From: Ignatzschineria indica
GTDB lineage: Bacteria > Pseudomonadota > Gammaproteobacteria > Cardiobacteriales > Wohlfahrtiimonadaceae
Length of the DNA stretch: 64,000 bases
Assembly: GCF_003121925.1 (NCBI RefSeq)
Contig: NZ_QEWR01000001.1
Location: forward strand, 1 to 64,000
Direction of reading: 5' to 3'
Shown: in pieces, positions 16,513-26,027 of the stretch
Layout: every line of letters begins with the position of its first letter
Position numbering within the stretch: position 1 is the stretch's first letter
The notes under the pieces: model-generated
Told to the model about the DNA's origin: nothing
The model's database searches: none
Seen by the model: the letters and a program-made list of their open reading frames with translations, nothing else
Translations under genes and position numbers: made by a program

Positions 16513-16791
16513 ATTTAGTTATTAATCTCCATTAACTTGATTAGATGGATGATAAATTTATTTTATAATCCTTAGAACGATCAATCTCTAGATCCCCTTT
16601 CTAAGATATTAATCTAAAGGTGAGTATAACCGTAAAACATCACAATTCCAAGCATAGAAGACGCATGCTTTTTATCCCTTTCTAACAGGGCTATAAACTA
16701 CACATTTACTACAAATAACTTTATCTAATGCTCTAAAAAGGATATCATATTCACAATTTTTTATTACCTAAATCAGACTCTGGAGATTTAA

Positions 16792-17844
16792 ATGACTCAC
16801 TTTGGCGTAACGCTCTCACAATTTATTATGGAGGAGCAACGTCGCTTCCCCGAAGCTACCGGTAATTTTACCCTTCTCCTCAATGATATCGCAGTCTCCT
16901 GTAAAATGATTGCGGCAGCTGTTCAGAAAGGTCAACTAGCCAATGTTCTTGGCGCTACAGACAATGAAAACTGCCAAGGAGAAACACAACAAATTTTAGA
17001 TGTTATCGCAAATGAGCTTTTCATTAAAAATAATGCTAACCGCGGTCATGTAGCAGCAATGGCTAGTGAAGAGATGGATGATGTATTTAACATCCCAGAA
17101 AATGTACCAAGAGGAAACTATCTACTCATTTTTGACCCTCTAGATGGTTCAAGCAATATCGATATTAATGGTCCGATTGGCACTATCTTCTCCATCCTTA
17201 AAACGGACAAAAAAAATCCTACTGAAGAAGACTTTCTCCAAGAAGGTACAAAACAAGTTTGTGCAGGATACTGCCTCTATGGCTCTGCAACAATGATGGT
17301 TCTAACGATCGGATATGGTACACATGGATTTACACTTGACCCGGCAATTGGCGAATTCATTTTGACCCATCCCAATATGCAAATTCCTAGCTCAACTGCT
17401 GAATATGCGATTAATCAAGCCAACAGAAATCTTTGGGAACCGCCGATGCGCAAATACATTGATGAATGTGACCTTGGGGTTGAAGGGCCTCGTAAAAAGA
17501 AATTTACAATGCGCTGGGTTGGGGCAATGGTGATGGATATTCACCGTTTAATTCAACGTGGTGGTCTCTTTGCCTATCCTATGGATAGCTCTCTTACCGA
17601 GAAAGGTGGGCGCCTACGCTTAATGTATGAAGCAAATCCAATGGCTTTTCTTGTAGAGCAAGCCGGAGGCATTGCATCAACAGGATATGAGCGCATCTTA
17701 GACCTAGCTCCTGAAAAATTACACCAACGTGTGCCGGTTATTATGGGATCAACCGATGAGATGAAAATTATTCTTGATAACCATAAAGTTTTTGCTAAAG
17801 AGGCAGGAAAAGAGTTCACTCATCAATGTAAAAACTATGCTTAA
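16792..17844 (+). CDS. fbp: Fructose-1,6-bisphosphatase class I
   Basis: A 350-residue cytoplasmic gluconeogenic enzyme that converts fructose-1,6-bisphosphate to fructose-6-phosphate. The metal-binding motif is FDPLDGSSNID, with an upstream acidic site at ASEEMDD. The substrate region MRWVGAMVMDIHRLIQRGGLF and the C-terminal LMYEANPMAFLVEQAGG are also present. It is about 15 residues longer than E. coli Fbp (332), mainly at the C-terminus. A Rho-independent terminator follows. Confidence 0.96.
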   Translation: MTHFGVTLSQFIMEEQRRFPEATGNFTLLLNDIAVSCKMIAAAVQKGQLANVLGATDNENCQGETQQILDVIANELFIKNNANRGHVAAMASEEMDDVFNIPENVPRGNYLLIFDPLDGSSNIDINGPIGTIFSILKTDKKNPTEEDFLQEGTKQVCAGYCLYGSATMMVLTIGYGTHGFTLDPAIGEFILTHPNMQIPSSTAEYAINQANRNLWEPPMRKYIDECDLGVEGPRKKKFTMRWVGAMVMDIHRLIQRGGLFAYPMDSSLTEKGGRLRLMYEANPMAFLVEQAGGIASTGYERILDLAPEKLHQRVPVIMGSTDEMKIILDNHKVFAKEAGKEFTHQCKNYA

Positions 17845-17880
17845 CTGCCCATATTTAACCCAACTCTCTAGGCTTACTGC

Positions 17881-17912
17881 TTCATAGCTTCATAGCTTCA
17901 TAGCTTCATAAC
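17881..17912. repeat. 8-bp tandem repeat TTCATAGC x4
   Basis: Four contiguous copies of TTCATAGC, the last with one change (TTCATAAC), lie between the fbp stop and its terminator. Confidence 0.85.
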
Positions 17913-17927
17913 TTTAGCTAAACAATC

Positions 17928-17965
17928 AAAAACGCTGACATCCAACAATTTGTCAGCGTTTTTTA
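17928..17965 (+). terminator. Intrinsic terminator of fbp
   Basis: AACGCTGACA (17931-17940) and TGTCAGCGTT (17951-17960) form a perfect 10-bp stem with a 10-nt loop, followed by TTTTTT. A preceding A-run would also let it act weakly on the minus strand. Confidence 0.9.
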
Positions 17966-18409
17966 TATTACCCCCTTCTCCACACTTTTTCCTACAACTC
18001 TCAAGTAAAAATTCAACTAATTTTTTCAAATAGGATTTCAAATAAGACCTCACATAAGGCTTCAAATAAAAAACACCATACAAAAACCAAAAGGCATCGA
18101 TACTCCCTCCCCTTGATAGATCAAAAAAGAAGAAAAGAGCAAGAAATCAGACCGATATCGAATCCTTAATTAGAAGATTTCTTCATAGCACCATCACTAA
18201 AGTAATTGATCATAATCAGTAGAAACAAGAGAAGTGTCTAGATCCGCAATATATCGACTATTTAAGAAATTTTGCAAAATTTAGAATATACAGTACATTA
18301 ACTGATGCCTCTATTACTTGCATGTAACAGCGCACATGGCAAATGCTTTTAGTTTTACCTAAGAGTATCAACTTTTATCTCAAGCAAAACATATAAACGG
18401 TTTTAAACC
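17966..18409. other. Intergenic region upstream of the TRAP transporter operon
   Basis: 444 bp of AT-rich sequence between the fbp terminator and dctQ. It should hold the operon promoter. I could not settle on a promoter or operator. No gene was seen. Confidence 0.4.
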
Positions 18410-18952
18410 ATGAATATCTTAAAAAAAATCTCGCATATCATCGATACGATTAACGCCACCCTAGGTAAGATTGCAATTGTCGCAATTTTTCTAGCTACGA
18501 TTATTTCTGCGGGAAATGCGCTCTTTAGATACGCTTTCAATATGAGTTCTAATGGTATGTTAGAAGTTCAATGGTATCTTTTTGCAGCAGTATTTTTGCT
18601 TGGATCTGGCTATACCTATCTAAAAGACCAACACATTCGGATAGATATTATCTCCAACCGTTTTTCGCCAAAAGTGAAAGCGACTATGGAGATTATTGGT
18701 ATTGTCTTTTTCCTCTTTCCCGCATTTACAATGCTTTTTTATCTCACAATTGGCCCTGCTATCAGCTCCTGGCAAATTTGGGAAATGTCCTCAAACCCTG
18801 GTGGACTTCCAAGAGCCCCTATTAAAGCATTACTTCCTGTTGGAATGTTCTTTCTCATTCTTCAAGGAGTTTCTGAACTTTGCAAAGCAATTATTACGCT
18901 TCGCACCTCTAACGACATCGCTAAACACTCGGAGCAACAGCAACAATGTTAG
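18410..18952 (+). CDS. TRAP transporter small permease (DctQ family)
   Basis: A 180-residue inner-membrane protein with four predicted membrane segments. The family motifs NALFRYAFNMSSNGMLEVQW and YLKDQHIRIDI (conserved D-H-R/V-R-D core) are present. TRAP small permeases pair with the large subunit and a periplasmic binding protein to import organic acids with sodium. Its stop overlaps the dctM start by 7 bp (ATGTTAG). No good ribosome binding site precedes the ATG. Confidence 0.93.
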   Translation: MNILKKISHIIDTINATLGKIAIVAIFLATIISAGNALFRYAFNMSSNGMLEVQWYLFAAVFLLGSGYTYLKDQHIRIDIISNRFSPKVKATMEIIGIVFFLFPAFTMLFYLTIGPAISSWQIWEMSSNPGGLPRAPIKALLPVGMFFLILQGVSELCKAIITLRTSNDIAKHSEQQQQC

Positions 18953-20358
18953 ATTTTTTACCCCCATTAATATTTATAGCCTTAATCTTATTTCTATTAA
19001 AAGGCTATCCCATCGCTTTCTCATTAGCAGCAACAGGCCTACTCTTCTCACTTATTGGTATCTCCATCGGCCAACTCGATTTCGCCCTACTGGGTGCTTT
19101 AAGTGACCGATTTTTCGGCATTATTAGTAACGATACCCTACTCGCCATCCCTTTCTTCACCTTAATGGGACTCGTACTTGAACGAACAGGAATGGCTGAA
19201 GATCTACTCGATACCATGGGCCAACTCTTTGGCAAAATGAGAGGTGGACTTGCTTATTCTGTTATCTTTGTAGGAACAATGCTTGCAGCAACAACAGGAA
19301 TTGTCTCTGCATCAGTCATTGCCATGGGGCTGATCTCCCTTCCAATTATGTTGCGATATGGCTATTCCAAAAGGATTGCCTCCGGCGTTATTGCCGCCTC
19401 AGGGACATTAGCGCAAATCGTTCCCCCTAGTTTAGTTTTAATTGTTCTAGGTGATCAATTAGGGGTCTCTATTGGTTCAATGTATAAAGCAGCGCTCATC
19501 CCTAGTGCTCTATTGATTGGCGCTTATATTCTTTTTATCTTTATTCTTACACTTGTTAAACCACAATCAATGCCGGCAATCCCAGAAGCAGCAAGAACAT
19601 TGCATGGGACCGCCTTAGCAAAAAAAGTAGTCACTAGCGTCATCCCACCTGTTACATTAATCTTCCTCGTTTTAGGAACGGTCTTTTTAGGTATGGCAAC
19701 TCCTACAGAAGCCGGTGCTATTGGTGCAGTGGGAGCAATGGTTTTAGCGCTTTTCAAGAGATCTCTAACTAAAAAGCTACTCTATCAAGCACTCGATCAA
19801 AGTGTAAAAATCACCACATTTGTTGTCTTCATTATGATCGGCTCGATGTTCTTCTCTCTAGCATTCACAAGCCTTAATGGAGGAATTTGGATTGAAGGCA
19901 TTTTAGGAAACCTTCCCGGTGGCGTTCTCGGCTTTATTATTGCGGTTAATATCTTGATCTTCTTCGTCGCTTTCTTCTTGGACTTCTTTGAAATTACACT
20001 AATCCTTGTTCCGCTCCTTCTTCCTATCGCCACCTCATTAGGAATAGATCTGACCTGGTTCGGGATTATTCTAGCAATGAATATGCAGACCTCCTTTATG
20101 CATCCCCCCTTCGGCTTCTCTCTCTTCTATCTCAAATCAGTCGCCCCGAAAGAGGTTACAACTAAAGATATCTACTACGGTGCAACTCCTTTCTTAATAC
20201 TTCAAGTTATAATGGTTGTATTATTGATTGCCTTCCCTGATATTATTAAGACAGAGAAAATTGAACGATTTGAAGGATCTGGTGCTGATATTGAGTTTAA
20301 TCTCGATACCGGAATGGATAGCTTTAGCGACTTTGATGACTTCGGCGTTGATTTTTAA
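18946..20358 (+). CDS. TRAP transporter large permease (DctM family)
   Basis: A 470-residue inner-membrane transport subunit with about 12 hydrophobic segments. DctM hallmarks are FFTLMGLVLERTGMAEDLLD, GTLAQIVPPSLVLIVLGDQ and MATPTEAGAIGAVGA. The C-terminal 30 residues are acidic and phenylalanine-rich (GMDSFSDFDDFGVDF), an extension beyond the typical end. Together with DctQ and one or more of the three downstream binding proteins it forms a sodium-coupled importer. Confidence 0.95.
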   Translation: MLDFLPPLIFIALILFLLKGYPIAFSLAATGLLFSLIGISIGQLDFALLGALSDRFFGIISNDTLLAIPFFTLMGLVLERTGMAEDLLDTMGQLFGKMRGGLAYSVIFVGTMLAATTGIVSASVIAMGLISLPIMLRYGYSKRIASGVIAASGTLAQIVPPSLVLIVLGDQLGVSIGSMYKAALIPSALLIGAYILFIFILTLVKPQSMPAIPEAARTLHGTALAKKVVTSVIPPVTLIFLVLGTVFLGMATPTEAGAIGAVGAMVLALFKRSLTKKLLYQALDQSVKITTFVVFIMIGSMFFSLAFTSLNGGIWIEGILGNLPGGVLGFIIAVNILIFFVAFFLDFFEITLILVPLLLPIATSLGIDLTWFGIILAMNMQTSFMHPPFGFSLFYLKSVAPKEVTTKDIYYGATPFLILQVIMVVLLIAFPDIIKTEKIERFEGSGADIEFNLDTGMDSFSDFDDFGVDF

Positions 20359-20393
20359 TCACACTCATCTTACCTCTTCAAAAGAGAGCTAGT

Positions 20394-20438
20394 AAAAGCG
20401 ATCTTCTCCTCAAAAAGGAGAAGGTCGTAAAGCTTTTA
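20394..20438 (+). terminator. Strong hairpin after dctM, candidate partial terminator
   Basis: GATCTTCTCCT (20401-20411) pairs with AGGAGAAGGTC (20417-20427, one G-T wobble) around a 5-nt loop. An outer AAAAGC / GCTTTT pair extends it. The T-run is short, so partial termination is likely. It lies between the permease genes and the first binding-protein gene. Confidence 0.65.
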
Positions 20439-20786
20439 AAACCATATCTATATCTACTAATAATGATATGCCTATATGTTGCAGAGAATAAAATTAATGC
20501 CCTGCTCATGCATTCCACTCTTTACTCAAGAATGCGCACTCAAAATCTAATTTACAAAAATCTATTTTTAAAAAAGCCTCTATGAGAGTCTTCGCTAATT
20601 GCAAATTGAATAAAATATAAATTAGTCAACCATAAACTTGTAAAGCATTAAATTTATAGAGTCGTTCATTAACACATTTTACCCGCTCTATACCTATAAT
20701 TTAGAGCCTAAAACCAATAACTAATAACTAATAAATCGAATTCAATAAATTATAAACTACTATCTAAAAGAGAGGATTTATCTACC
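20439..20786. other. Intergenic region before the first TRAP binding-protein gene
   Basis: About 350 bp of AT-rich sequence with no gene. It probably contains a separate promoter for the binding-protein genes, because a strong hairpin precedes it. ATAACTAATAACTAATAA near 20715 is a short direct repeat. Confidence 0.4.
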
Positions 20787-21884
20787 ATGAAACGTCGACA
20801 GTTTATCTCCCGTGCAGGAATCATTGCTGGAGCAGGTATTGGCGCATTAAGCAGCGCACAGGCAAACAGCAATGCAAAAGTAAAATGGCGCATGACATCA
20901 AGCTTCCCTAAACATTTAGACCTCCTTTTTGGCACATCACAAAGATTGGCTGATTCCATATATGCGATGAGTGATGGAGAATTTGAGATTCAGGTTTTTG
21001 CCGCTGGTGAACTCGTCCCCTCTACACAAGTATTTGATGCTATTCAGAATGGAACTGTGGAAGTAGGACATACCACATCTAACTACTATCATGGGAAGAA
21101 TAAAGCGCTCTCCATCGATACCTGTCTCCCTTTTGGCCTTACAACTCGAATGCAAAATGCGTGGTATTATGCCGGCGGTGGGACGGAGGTCTTACGCGAA
21201 CTTTTTGATAAATATAATATTGTTAACTTCCCTGGCGGTAACTCCAATACTCAAATGGGTGGCTGGTTCCGTAAAGAAGTCAAAACAGTTGATGATCTTA
21301 AAGGTCTTAAATTCCGTATCCCGGGATTTGGTGGGGAGATCTTCTCTCGTCTTGGCTCTATTCCTCAAAATATTGCTGTCGGCGATATCTACTCATCTCT
21401 CGAAAAAGGAACCATTGATGCTACTGAGTTTGTAGGGCCCTATGATGACCAGCGTCTGGGGCTGCAAGAAGTTGCTCCTTACTACTATACTCCTGGATTT
21501 TGGGAAGGATCAGCAATGCTCACCTTCTATGTCAATAAAGATGCTTGGGCCAGTCTTCCTGAAAAATATAAGATTATTTTTGAGAGAGCGGCCGCTGAAG
21601 CCAATATGTGGATGTCAGCACAATATGATGCTAAAAGCCCTGAAGCACTAGCAACCTTAATTCAAAATGGTGCCAAGCTGCGTTCTTTCTCACGAGAAAT
21701 TCTTCAAGCTGCTTACGATGCCGCACAAGAGATCTATGCGGAAGAGGTTGAAGTGAATGAAGACTTCAGAAGAATTTACACCCATTGGAAAGCTTTTCTT
21801 AACAAAGAGTACCAATGGTTTAGAGTCAATGAGAATATCTTCCAACAATTTATGTTCTCCCAATTTAGAAAACAGACAACATAA
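20787..21884 (+). CDS. TRAP transporter periplasmic solute-binding protein, copy 1 (DctP family, TakP-like)
   Basis: A 365-residue exported binding protein. The N-terminus MKRRQFISRAG is a twin-arginine-type signal. The family signatures are SFPKHLDLLFG, QVFAAGELVPSTQVFDAIQNGTVEVGH-type segments, GLKFRIPGFGGEIFSRLG (the arginine binds the substrate carboxylate) and VGPYDDQRLGL. This subgroup includes the alpha-keto-acid binder TakP; the true ligand is unknown. It is the first of three tandem paralogs and is nearly identical to copy 2 over most of its length. Confidence 0.9.
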   Translation: MKRRQFISRAGIIAGAGIGALSSAQANSNAKVKWRMTSSFPKHLDLLFGTSQRLADSIYAMSDGEFEIQVFAAGELVPSTQVFDAIQNGTVEVGHTTSNYYHGKNKALSIDTCLPFGLTTRMQNAWYYAGGGTEVLRELFDKYNIVNFPGGNSNTQMGGWFRKEVKTVDDLKGLKFRIPGFGGEIFSRLGSIPQNIAVGDIYSSLEKGTIDATEFVGPYDDQRLGLQEVAPYYYTPGFWEGSAMLTFYVNKDAWASLPEKYKIIFERAAAEANMWMSAQYDAKSPEALATLIQNGAKLRSFSREILQAAYDAAQEIYAEEVEVNEDFRRIYTHWKAFLNKEYQWFRVNENIFQQFMFSQFRKQTT

Positions 21885-22047
21885 ATTGAGAGGTTAGGTC
21901 AAAGATAGATCTAAAATAAGTCGATATAAAATATAAACAATATCGATATTAATCGATGATATTGATATTGAAAGTAAAGCAAGGAAGATATTAGATATCC
22001 AAGCTCTAACATCTTCCTCACAGATCACGATGAGGAATTAGAAAGAT

Positions 22048-23133
22048 ATGAAGCGCCGCAAATTTATAGCGCAAGCTGGTCTCGCAACAGGAGGGGCAAT
22101 AACCTTCTCTCTACTTAAAGCAGCAACACCTGCAAAAATAAAGTGGAAGATGACCTCAAGCTTCCCTCGCCACCTCGATATTGTATTTGGAGGATCTCAA
22201 CGTCTAGCAGATTCTATCTATGAGATGAGTAATGGAGAGTTTGAGATTCAAGTTTTTGCTGCTGGCGAACTAGTTCCTTCTACACAAGTATTTGATGCCA
22301 TCCAAAACGGCACCGTTGAAGTCGGACATAGCTCATCAAACTACTATCATGGTAAAAATAAAGCGCTCTCCATCGATACCTGTCTCCCCTTCGGTTTAAC
22401 AACTCGAATGCAAAATGCTTGGTGTTATGCTGGCGGTGGGAATGAGGTCTTAAGAGAGCTTTTTGGGAAATACAATATTGTAAACTTCCCTGGTGGCAAC
22501 TCTAATACACAGATGGGAGGATGGTTTCGTAAAGAGGTCAAAAGCGTAGCTGATCTCCAAGGATTAAAGTTTAGAATTCCTGGATTTGGTGGAGAGATCT
22601 TTGCGAGACTAGGTGCAATTCCTCAAAATATTCCAGTAGGTGATATCTACTCTTCCCTCGAAAAAGGGACAATCGATGCTACCGAATTTGTAGGTCCCTA
22701 TGATGACCAGCGGTTAGGTTTACAAGAAGTTGCTCCTTACTACTACACACCAGGTTTTTGGGAAGGCTCTTCGATGCTCTCTTTCTATGTCAACCAAGAT
22801 GCCTGGAGTAATCTTCCCCAAAGATACAAGATTATCTTTGAACGAGCAGCTGCTGAAGTTAATATGTGGATGTCTGCTCAATATGATGCTAAAAGCCCTG
22901 AAGCTCTAGCGACTCTTATAAAAAATGGTGCGAAGTTGCGCTCCTTTTCACGAGAGATATTACAAGCCGCTTACGATGTTGCACAAGAGATATATGCAGA
23001 AGAATCAGCAGTTAATGAAGATTTTAGAAAAGTATATACGCACTGGAAAGACTTTCTAAATAAGGAGTACCAATGGTTTAGAGTCAATGAGAATATCTTT
23101 CAGCAATTTATGTTTTCACAACTTAGAAAATAG
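22048..23133 (+). CDS. TRAP transporter periplasmic solute-binding protein, copy 2
   Basis: A 361-residue close paralog of the gene 163 bp upstream. The Tat-type start is MKRRKFIAQAG. The ligand-binding segments FRIPGFGGEIFARLG and VGPYDDQRLGLQEVAPYYY are the same as in copy 1 apart from single changes. Differences concentrate in the signal peptide and at scattered surface positions. The close match suggests a recent duplication. No terminator was seen between copies 1 and 2, so they may share a transcript. Confidence 0.9.
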   Translation: MKRRKFIAQAGLATGGAITFSLLKAATPAKIKWKMTSSFPRHLDIVFGGSQRLADSIYEMSNGEFEIQVFAAGELVPSTQVFDAIQNGTVEVGHSSSNYYHGKNKALSIDTCLPFGLTTRMQNAWCYAGGGNEVLRELFGKYNIVNFPGGNSNTQMGGWFRKEVKSVADLQGLKFRIPGFGGEIFARLGAIPQNIPVGDIYSSLEKGTIDATEFVGPYDDQRLGLQEVAPYYYTPGFWEGSSMLSFYVNQDAWSNLPQRYKIIFERAAAEVNMWMSAQYDAKSPEALATLIKNGAKLRSFSREILQAAYDVAQEIYAEESAVNEDFRKVYTHWKDFLNKEYQWFRVNENIFQQFMFSQLRK

Positions 23134-23626
23134 AAGATAAACTAAGATAAGTAACACAAGATTTTATATCATCAGCATCCACCGCACCACTTTCTATAAA
23201 CCCTATAAAGGTGGTTACTCATCTCAATCTATCCCTTGAGAGAGAGTATATATTAGAGCGATTTACCCATCGAATGCAAAGCGAAAAGATGCTAATCCTA
23301 ACGATTGATTACTAGAGAGTAGTTCTACCCCATAACACTAGCATCAATCTAGGATATCACTGAGTAAGAACTTCTATCTGATACATCTGATACAACTTAT
23401 CGATAGATTAAAACTCACTCAGTTAGATTCACTCTAAAGCCTAAATCTACTTTTGATAGATAGCTTTATGCTTTAAGGTTCACATCTTAAAAATCATATT
23501 TAAATAAAATTTGAATTTGAATTTTATTTACTAAAAGCCTCATAAAAAAGCTTTATAAATCAATCCATATCGTCTCTGCAAAGGGACAATTAACTATACA
23601 ATTTATATTATTCTAAAAGATAAAAT
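23134..23626. other. Intergenic region with an AT-rich palindrome
   Basis: 493 bp without a gene. It contains a perfect AT-only inverted repeat TAAATAAAATT / AATTTTATTTA (23501-23511 and 23520-23530) about 100 bp before copy 3, and a TCTGATACA direct repeat near 23376. A separate promoter for copy 3 is likely. Confidence 0.45.
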
Positions 23627-24754
23627 ATGCATTCGATAAAGGGAGAAATAGAGATGAAACGTCGTGATTTTATGAAAAAGGCCGGTGCGGCAGCAGCAAT
23701 CTCAGGATTAGCAGCAACTTCTGTAGCTAAAGCGGAAACGTTCCCAAAAGTTAAATGGCGCATTGCCGCGGGTTTTCCCAAAAACCTCAACATCCTCTTT
23801 GCCGCTTCAACAATGCTCTCTGAAAAGTTAGCAAAATTAACAAATGGTCAATTTGAAATTCAAGTTTTTGCTCCTGGCGAGCTCGTCCCTGCAAACCAAG
23901 TCTTTGATGCTGTATCTCAAGGAACTGTTGAGGTAGGACATACCGCTTCTTACTACTATCATGGAAAAAATACCGCGCTCTCTATCGATACGGTTCTACC
24001 TTTTGGAATGAGTGCAAGAATGCAAAACGCATGGTTTTATGCCGGCGGGGGGTTAGAAATCCTACGCAAAGTTTTTGCACAATACAATATCATCAACTTT
24101 CCTGGTGGTAATACAACGGCGCAGATGGGTGGCTGGTTTAGAAAAGAGGTTAACACCTTAGAAGATCTTAAAGGACTGAAGTTCCGTATTCCTGGTTTCG
24201 GAGGAGAGATTCTTTCTAGATTAGGTGTTATCCCACAAACAATCCCAGCAAGCGACGTCTACTCATCCTTAGAAAAAGGTACGATTGATGCTGCTGAGTT
24301 TGTCGGCCCTTATGACGATGAGAAGCTAGGACTTCAAGCGGTAGCACCCTACTACTATACACCTGGATTCTGGGAAGGTGCTGCTACTGTCTCCTTCTAT
24401 GTCAATGATGCTAAATGGAATGAGCTACCCCAACTCTATAAAGATCTCTTTGAAACCGTTTGTGCCGAGATCAACCAGTGGATGATTGCAAAATATGATG
24501 CAGAAAATCCTCCTGCTTTAGCAACATTAACTAAAAATGGCGCAAAACTTCGCTCCTTCTCTAAAGAAATTTTAGAAGCCTCTTATGAGGTAGCTCAAGA
24601 AATCTATAAAGAGGAGTCTGCTAAAAATCCTGACTTCAAAATGGTCTATGATCACTGGAAGGCATTCCTCAACCAAGAATACCAATGGTTTAGAATCAAT
24701 GAGAATATATTTCAAAGCTTTATGACAACTCAGTTGCGTAAACAAAATAGGTAA
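23627..24754 (+). CDS. TRAP transporter periplasmic solute-binding protein, copy 3
   Basis: A more diverged third paralog. The frame opens at 23627, but the ATG at 23654 (MKRRDFMKKAG, preceded by GGGAGAAATAGAG) gives a normal Tat-type signal and is probably the true start, for 366 residues. The same ligand-site framework is kept (LKFRIPGFGGEILSRLG; FVGPYDDEKLGLQAVAPYYY). Changes such as HTASYYYHGKN, and TVLPFGMSARM in place of TCLPFGLTTRM, lie near the ligand cleft and may change specificity. Confidence 0.9.
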   Translation: MHSIKGEIEMKRRDFMKKAGAAAAISGLAATSVAKAETFPKVKWRIAAGFPKNLNILFAASTMLSEKLAKLTNGQFEIQVFAPGELVPANQVFDAVSQGTVEVGHTASYYYHGKNTALSIDTVLPFGMSARMQNAWFYAGGGLEILRKVFAQYNIINFPGGNTTAQMGGWFRKEVNTLEDLKGLKFRIPGFGGEILSRLGVIPQTIPASDVYSSLEKGTIDAAEFVGPYDDEKLGLQAVAPYYYTPGFWEGAATVSFYVNDAKWNELPQLYKDLFETVCAEINQWMIAKYDAENPPALATLTKNGAKLRSFSKEILEASYEVAQEIYKEESAKNPDFKMVYDHWKAFLNQEYQWFRINENIFQSFMTTQLRKQNR

Positions 24755-24785
24755 GATGTAAGCTGAATTTAAAATGGAGTTCAGG

Positions 24786-24791
24786 TATAAT
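24786..24791 (+). promoter_or_regulatory. Candidate -10 element for efp (and petABC)
   Basis: A perfect TATAAT lies 42 bp upstream of the efp start. The matching -35 region (around 24763) is poor, so the call rests mainly on the -10. Confidence 0.4.
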
Positions 24792-24832
24792 CTGCATAGA
24801 AAAATTTATTAGCAGGATATAGTGATTATAAA

Positions 24833-25402
24833 ATGGCAACATATACAACAAATCAATTCAAAAGTGGACTAAAGATTATGCTTGATGGGGATCCATGCTC
24901 AATCATCGAAAATGAGATGGTTAAGCCTGGTAAAGGTCAAGCATTTAACCGCGTCAAAATCAGAAACCTCAAAACAGGTCGTGTTATCGAAAAGACCTTC
25001 CGTTCAGGAGAATCTGTTGAAGGTGCGGATGTCATGGATGTTGAACTCCAGTACTTGTATAACGATGGGGAATTTTGGCATTTCATGAATCCAGAAACAT
25101 TTGATCAGGTCGCTGCAAATGAGAGTGCGGTAGAGGATGCAAAAAAATGGTTAATGGAGCAAGATACTTGCACTGTTACACTCTACAATGGCGCTCCACT
25201 TACGGTGACTCCGCCTAACTTCATTGAAATGAAGATTGTTGATACAGATCCTGGTCTAAAGGGTGATACTGCGGGAACAGGTGGTAAACCTGCAACGCTT
25301 GAGTCAGGTGCTGTTGTTCGTGTACCACTCTTTGTACAAATCGGTGAAGTGATCAAGGTTGACACACGCACAGGCGAGTATGTGTCTCGTGTAAACAAGT
25401 AA
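24833..25402 (+). CDS. efp: Translation elongation factor P
   Basis: A 189-residue protein that relieves ribosome stalling at polyproline stretches. The N-terminal KOW-like domain carries the modified-lysine loop KPGKGQAF with K34 at the E. coli position, so beta-lysylation by EpmA/EpmB is expected. The C-terminal OB domain ends [22 protein letters not shown] and [12 protein letters not shown], as in the family. It ends 28 bp before the petA start with no terminator between, so efp and petABC may be co-transcribed. Confidence 0.97.
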   Translation: MATYTTNQFKSGLKIMLDGDPCSIIENEMVKPGKGQAFNRVKIRNLKTGRVIEKTFRSGESVEGADVMDVELQYLYNDGEFWHFMNPETFDQVAANESAVEDAKKWLMEQDTCTVTLYNGAPLTVTPPNFIEMKIVDTDPGLKGDTAGTGGKPATLESGAVVRVPLFVQIGEVIKVDTRTGEYVSRVNK

Positions 25403-25430
25403 AAGTAATTTTTTAATGGAGACGAAGAAC

Positions 25431-26027
25431 ATGAGTTCGGAGAATGTTAATCATAAAAGGAGACGAGTCCTGAGCTATGCAACGGTAGCAGTTGCGGCTT
25501 TTGGAGCAGGATTTCTCGGAGTTCCTTTTGTTAAGTCTTGGATGCCAAGTCAACGAGCAAAAAGTGCGGGAGCACCTGTTGAGGTTGATCTATCTAAGCT
25601 TTCCCCTGGCGAGTTACTCCGTGTTGAGTGGCAAGGGAAACCGGTTTGGGTATTAAATCGTACTGAAGCAATGCTAGAGCGTTTACTAACTTCCCCACCG
25701 GATGCATTAGTTGACCCTAATTCAAAAAGCGATCAACAGCCTCCATATGCTCAAAATGAGTACCGTTCAATTAAACCTGAATATCTCGTACTCGTAGGTA
25801 TTTGTACTCATTTAGGTTGTTCGCCAACCTTTAGACCTGAAGTTGCACCTGCAGACTTAGGTCCATCTTGGCGTGGTGGTTTCTTCTGTGCATGTCATGG
25901 CTCACGCTTTGACCTTGCAGGTCGTGTATTTAAGAATCTACCAGCTCCAATTAACTTACTTGTTCCTGATCACTACTACAAAAATGAAAACTCAATTATT
26001 GTGGGTGTTAGCGGGGAGGGGGCTTAA
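25431..26027 (+). CDS. petA: Ubiquinol-cytochrome c reductase Rieske iron-sulfur subunit
   Basis: The 2Fe-2S subunit of the bc1 complex, which passes one electron from quinol to cytochrome c1. An N-terminal Tat-like anchor (KRRRVLSYATVAVAAFGAG) is followed by the cluster-binding boxes CTHLGC and CACHGS. I chose the ATG at 25431 because GGAG lies 9 nt before it; the in-frame ATG at 25416 has no ribosome binding site. About 198 residues, normal for the family. Its stop overlaps the petB start by one base (TAATG). Confidence 0.95.
   Translation: MSSENVNHKRRRVLSYATVAVAAFGAGFLGVPFVKSWMPSQRAKSAGAPVEVDLSKLSPGELLRVEWQGKPVWVLNRTEAMLERLLTSPPDALVDPNSKSDQQPPYAQNEYRSIKPEYLVLVGICTHLGCSPTFRPEVAPADLGPSWRGGFFCACHGSRFDLAGRVFKNLPAPINLLVPDHYYKNENSIIVGVSGEGA

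Noticed and set aside
17898-18083. A 61-residue reading frame on the minus strand
   Set aside because: It runs through the fbp terminator and has no ribosome binding site.
18696-19106. A 136-residue frame overlapping dctQ and dctM
   Set aside because: It is an out-of-frame shadow of two well-supported TRAP permease genes.
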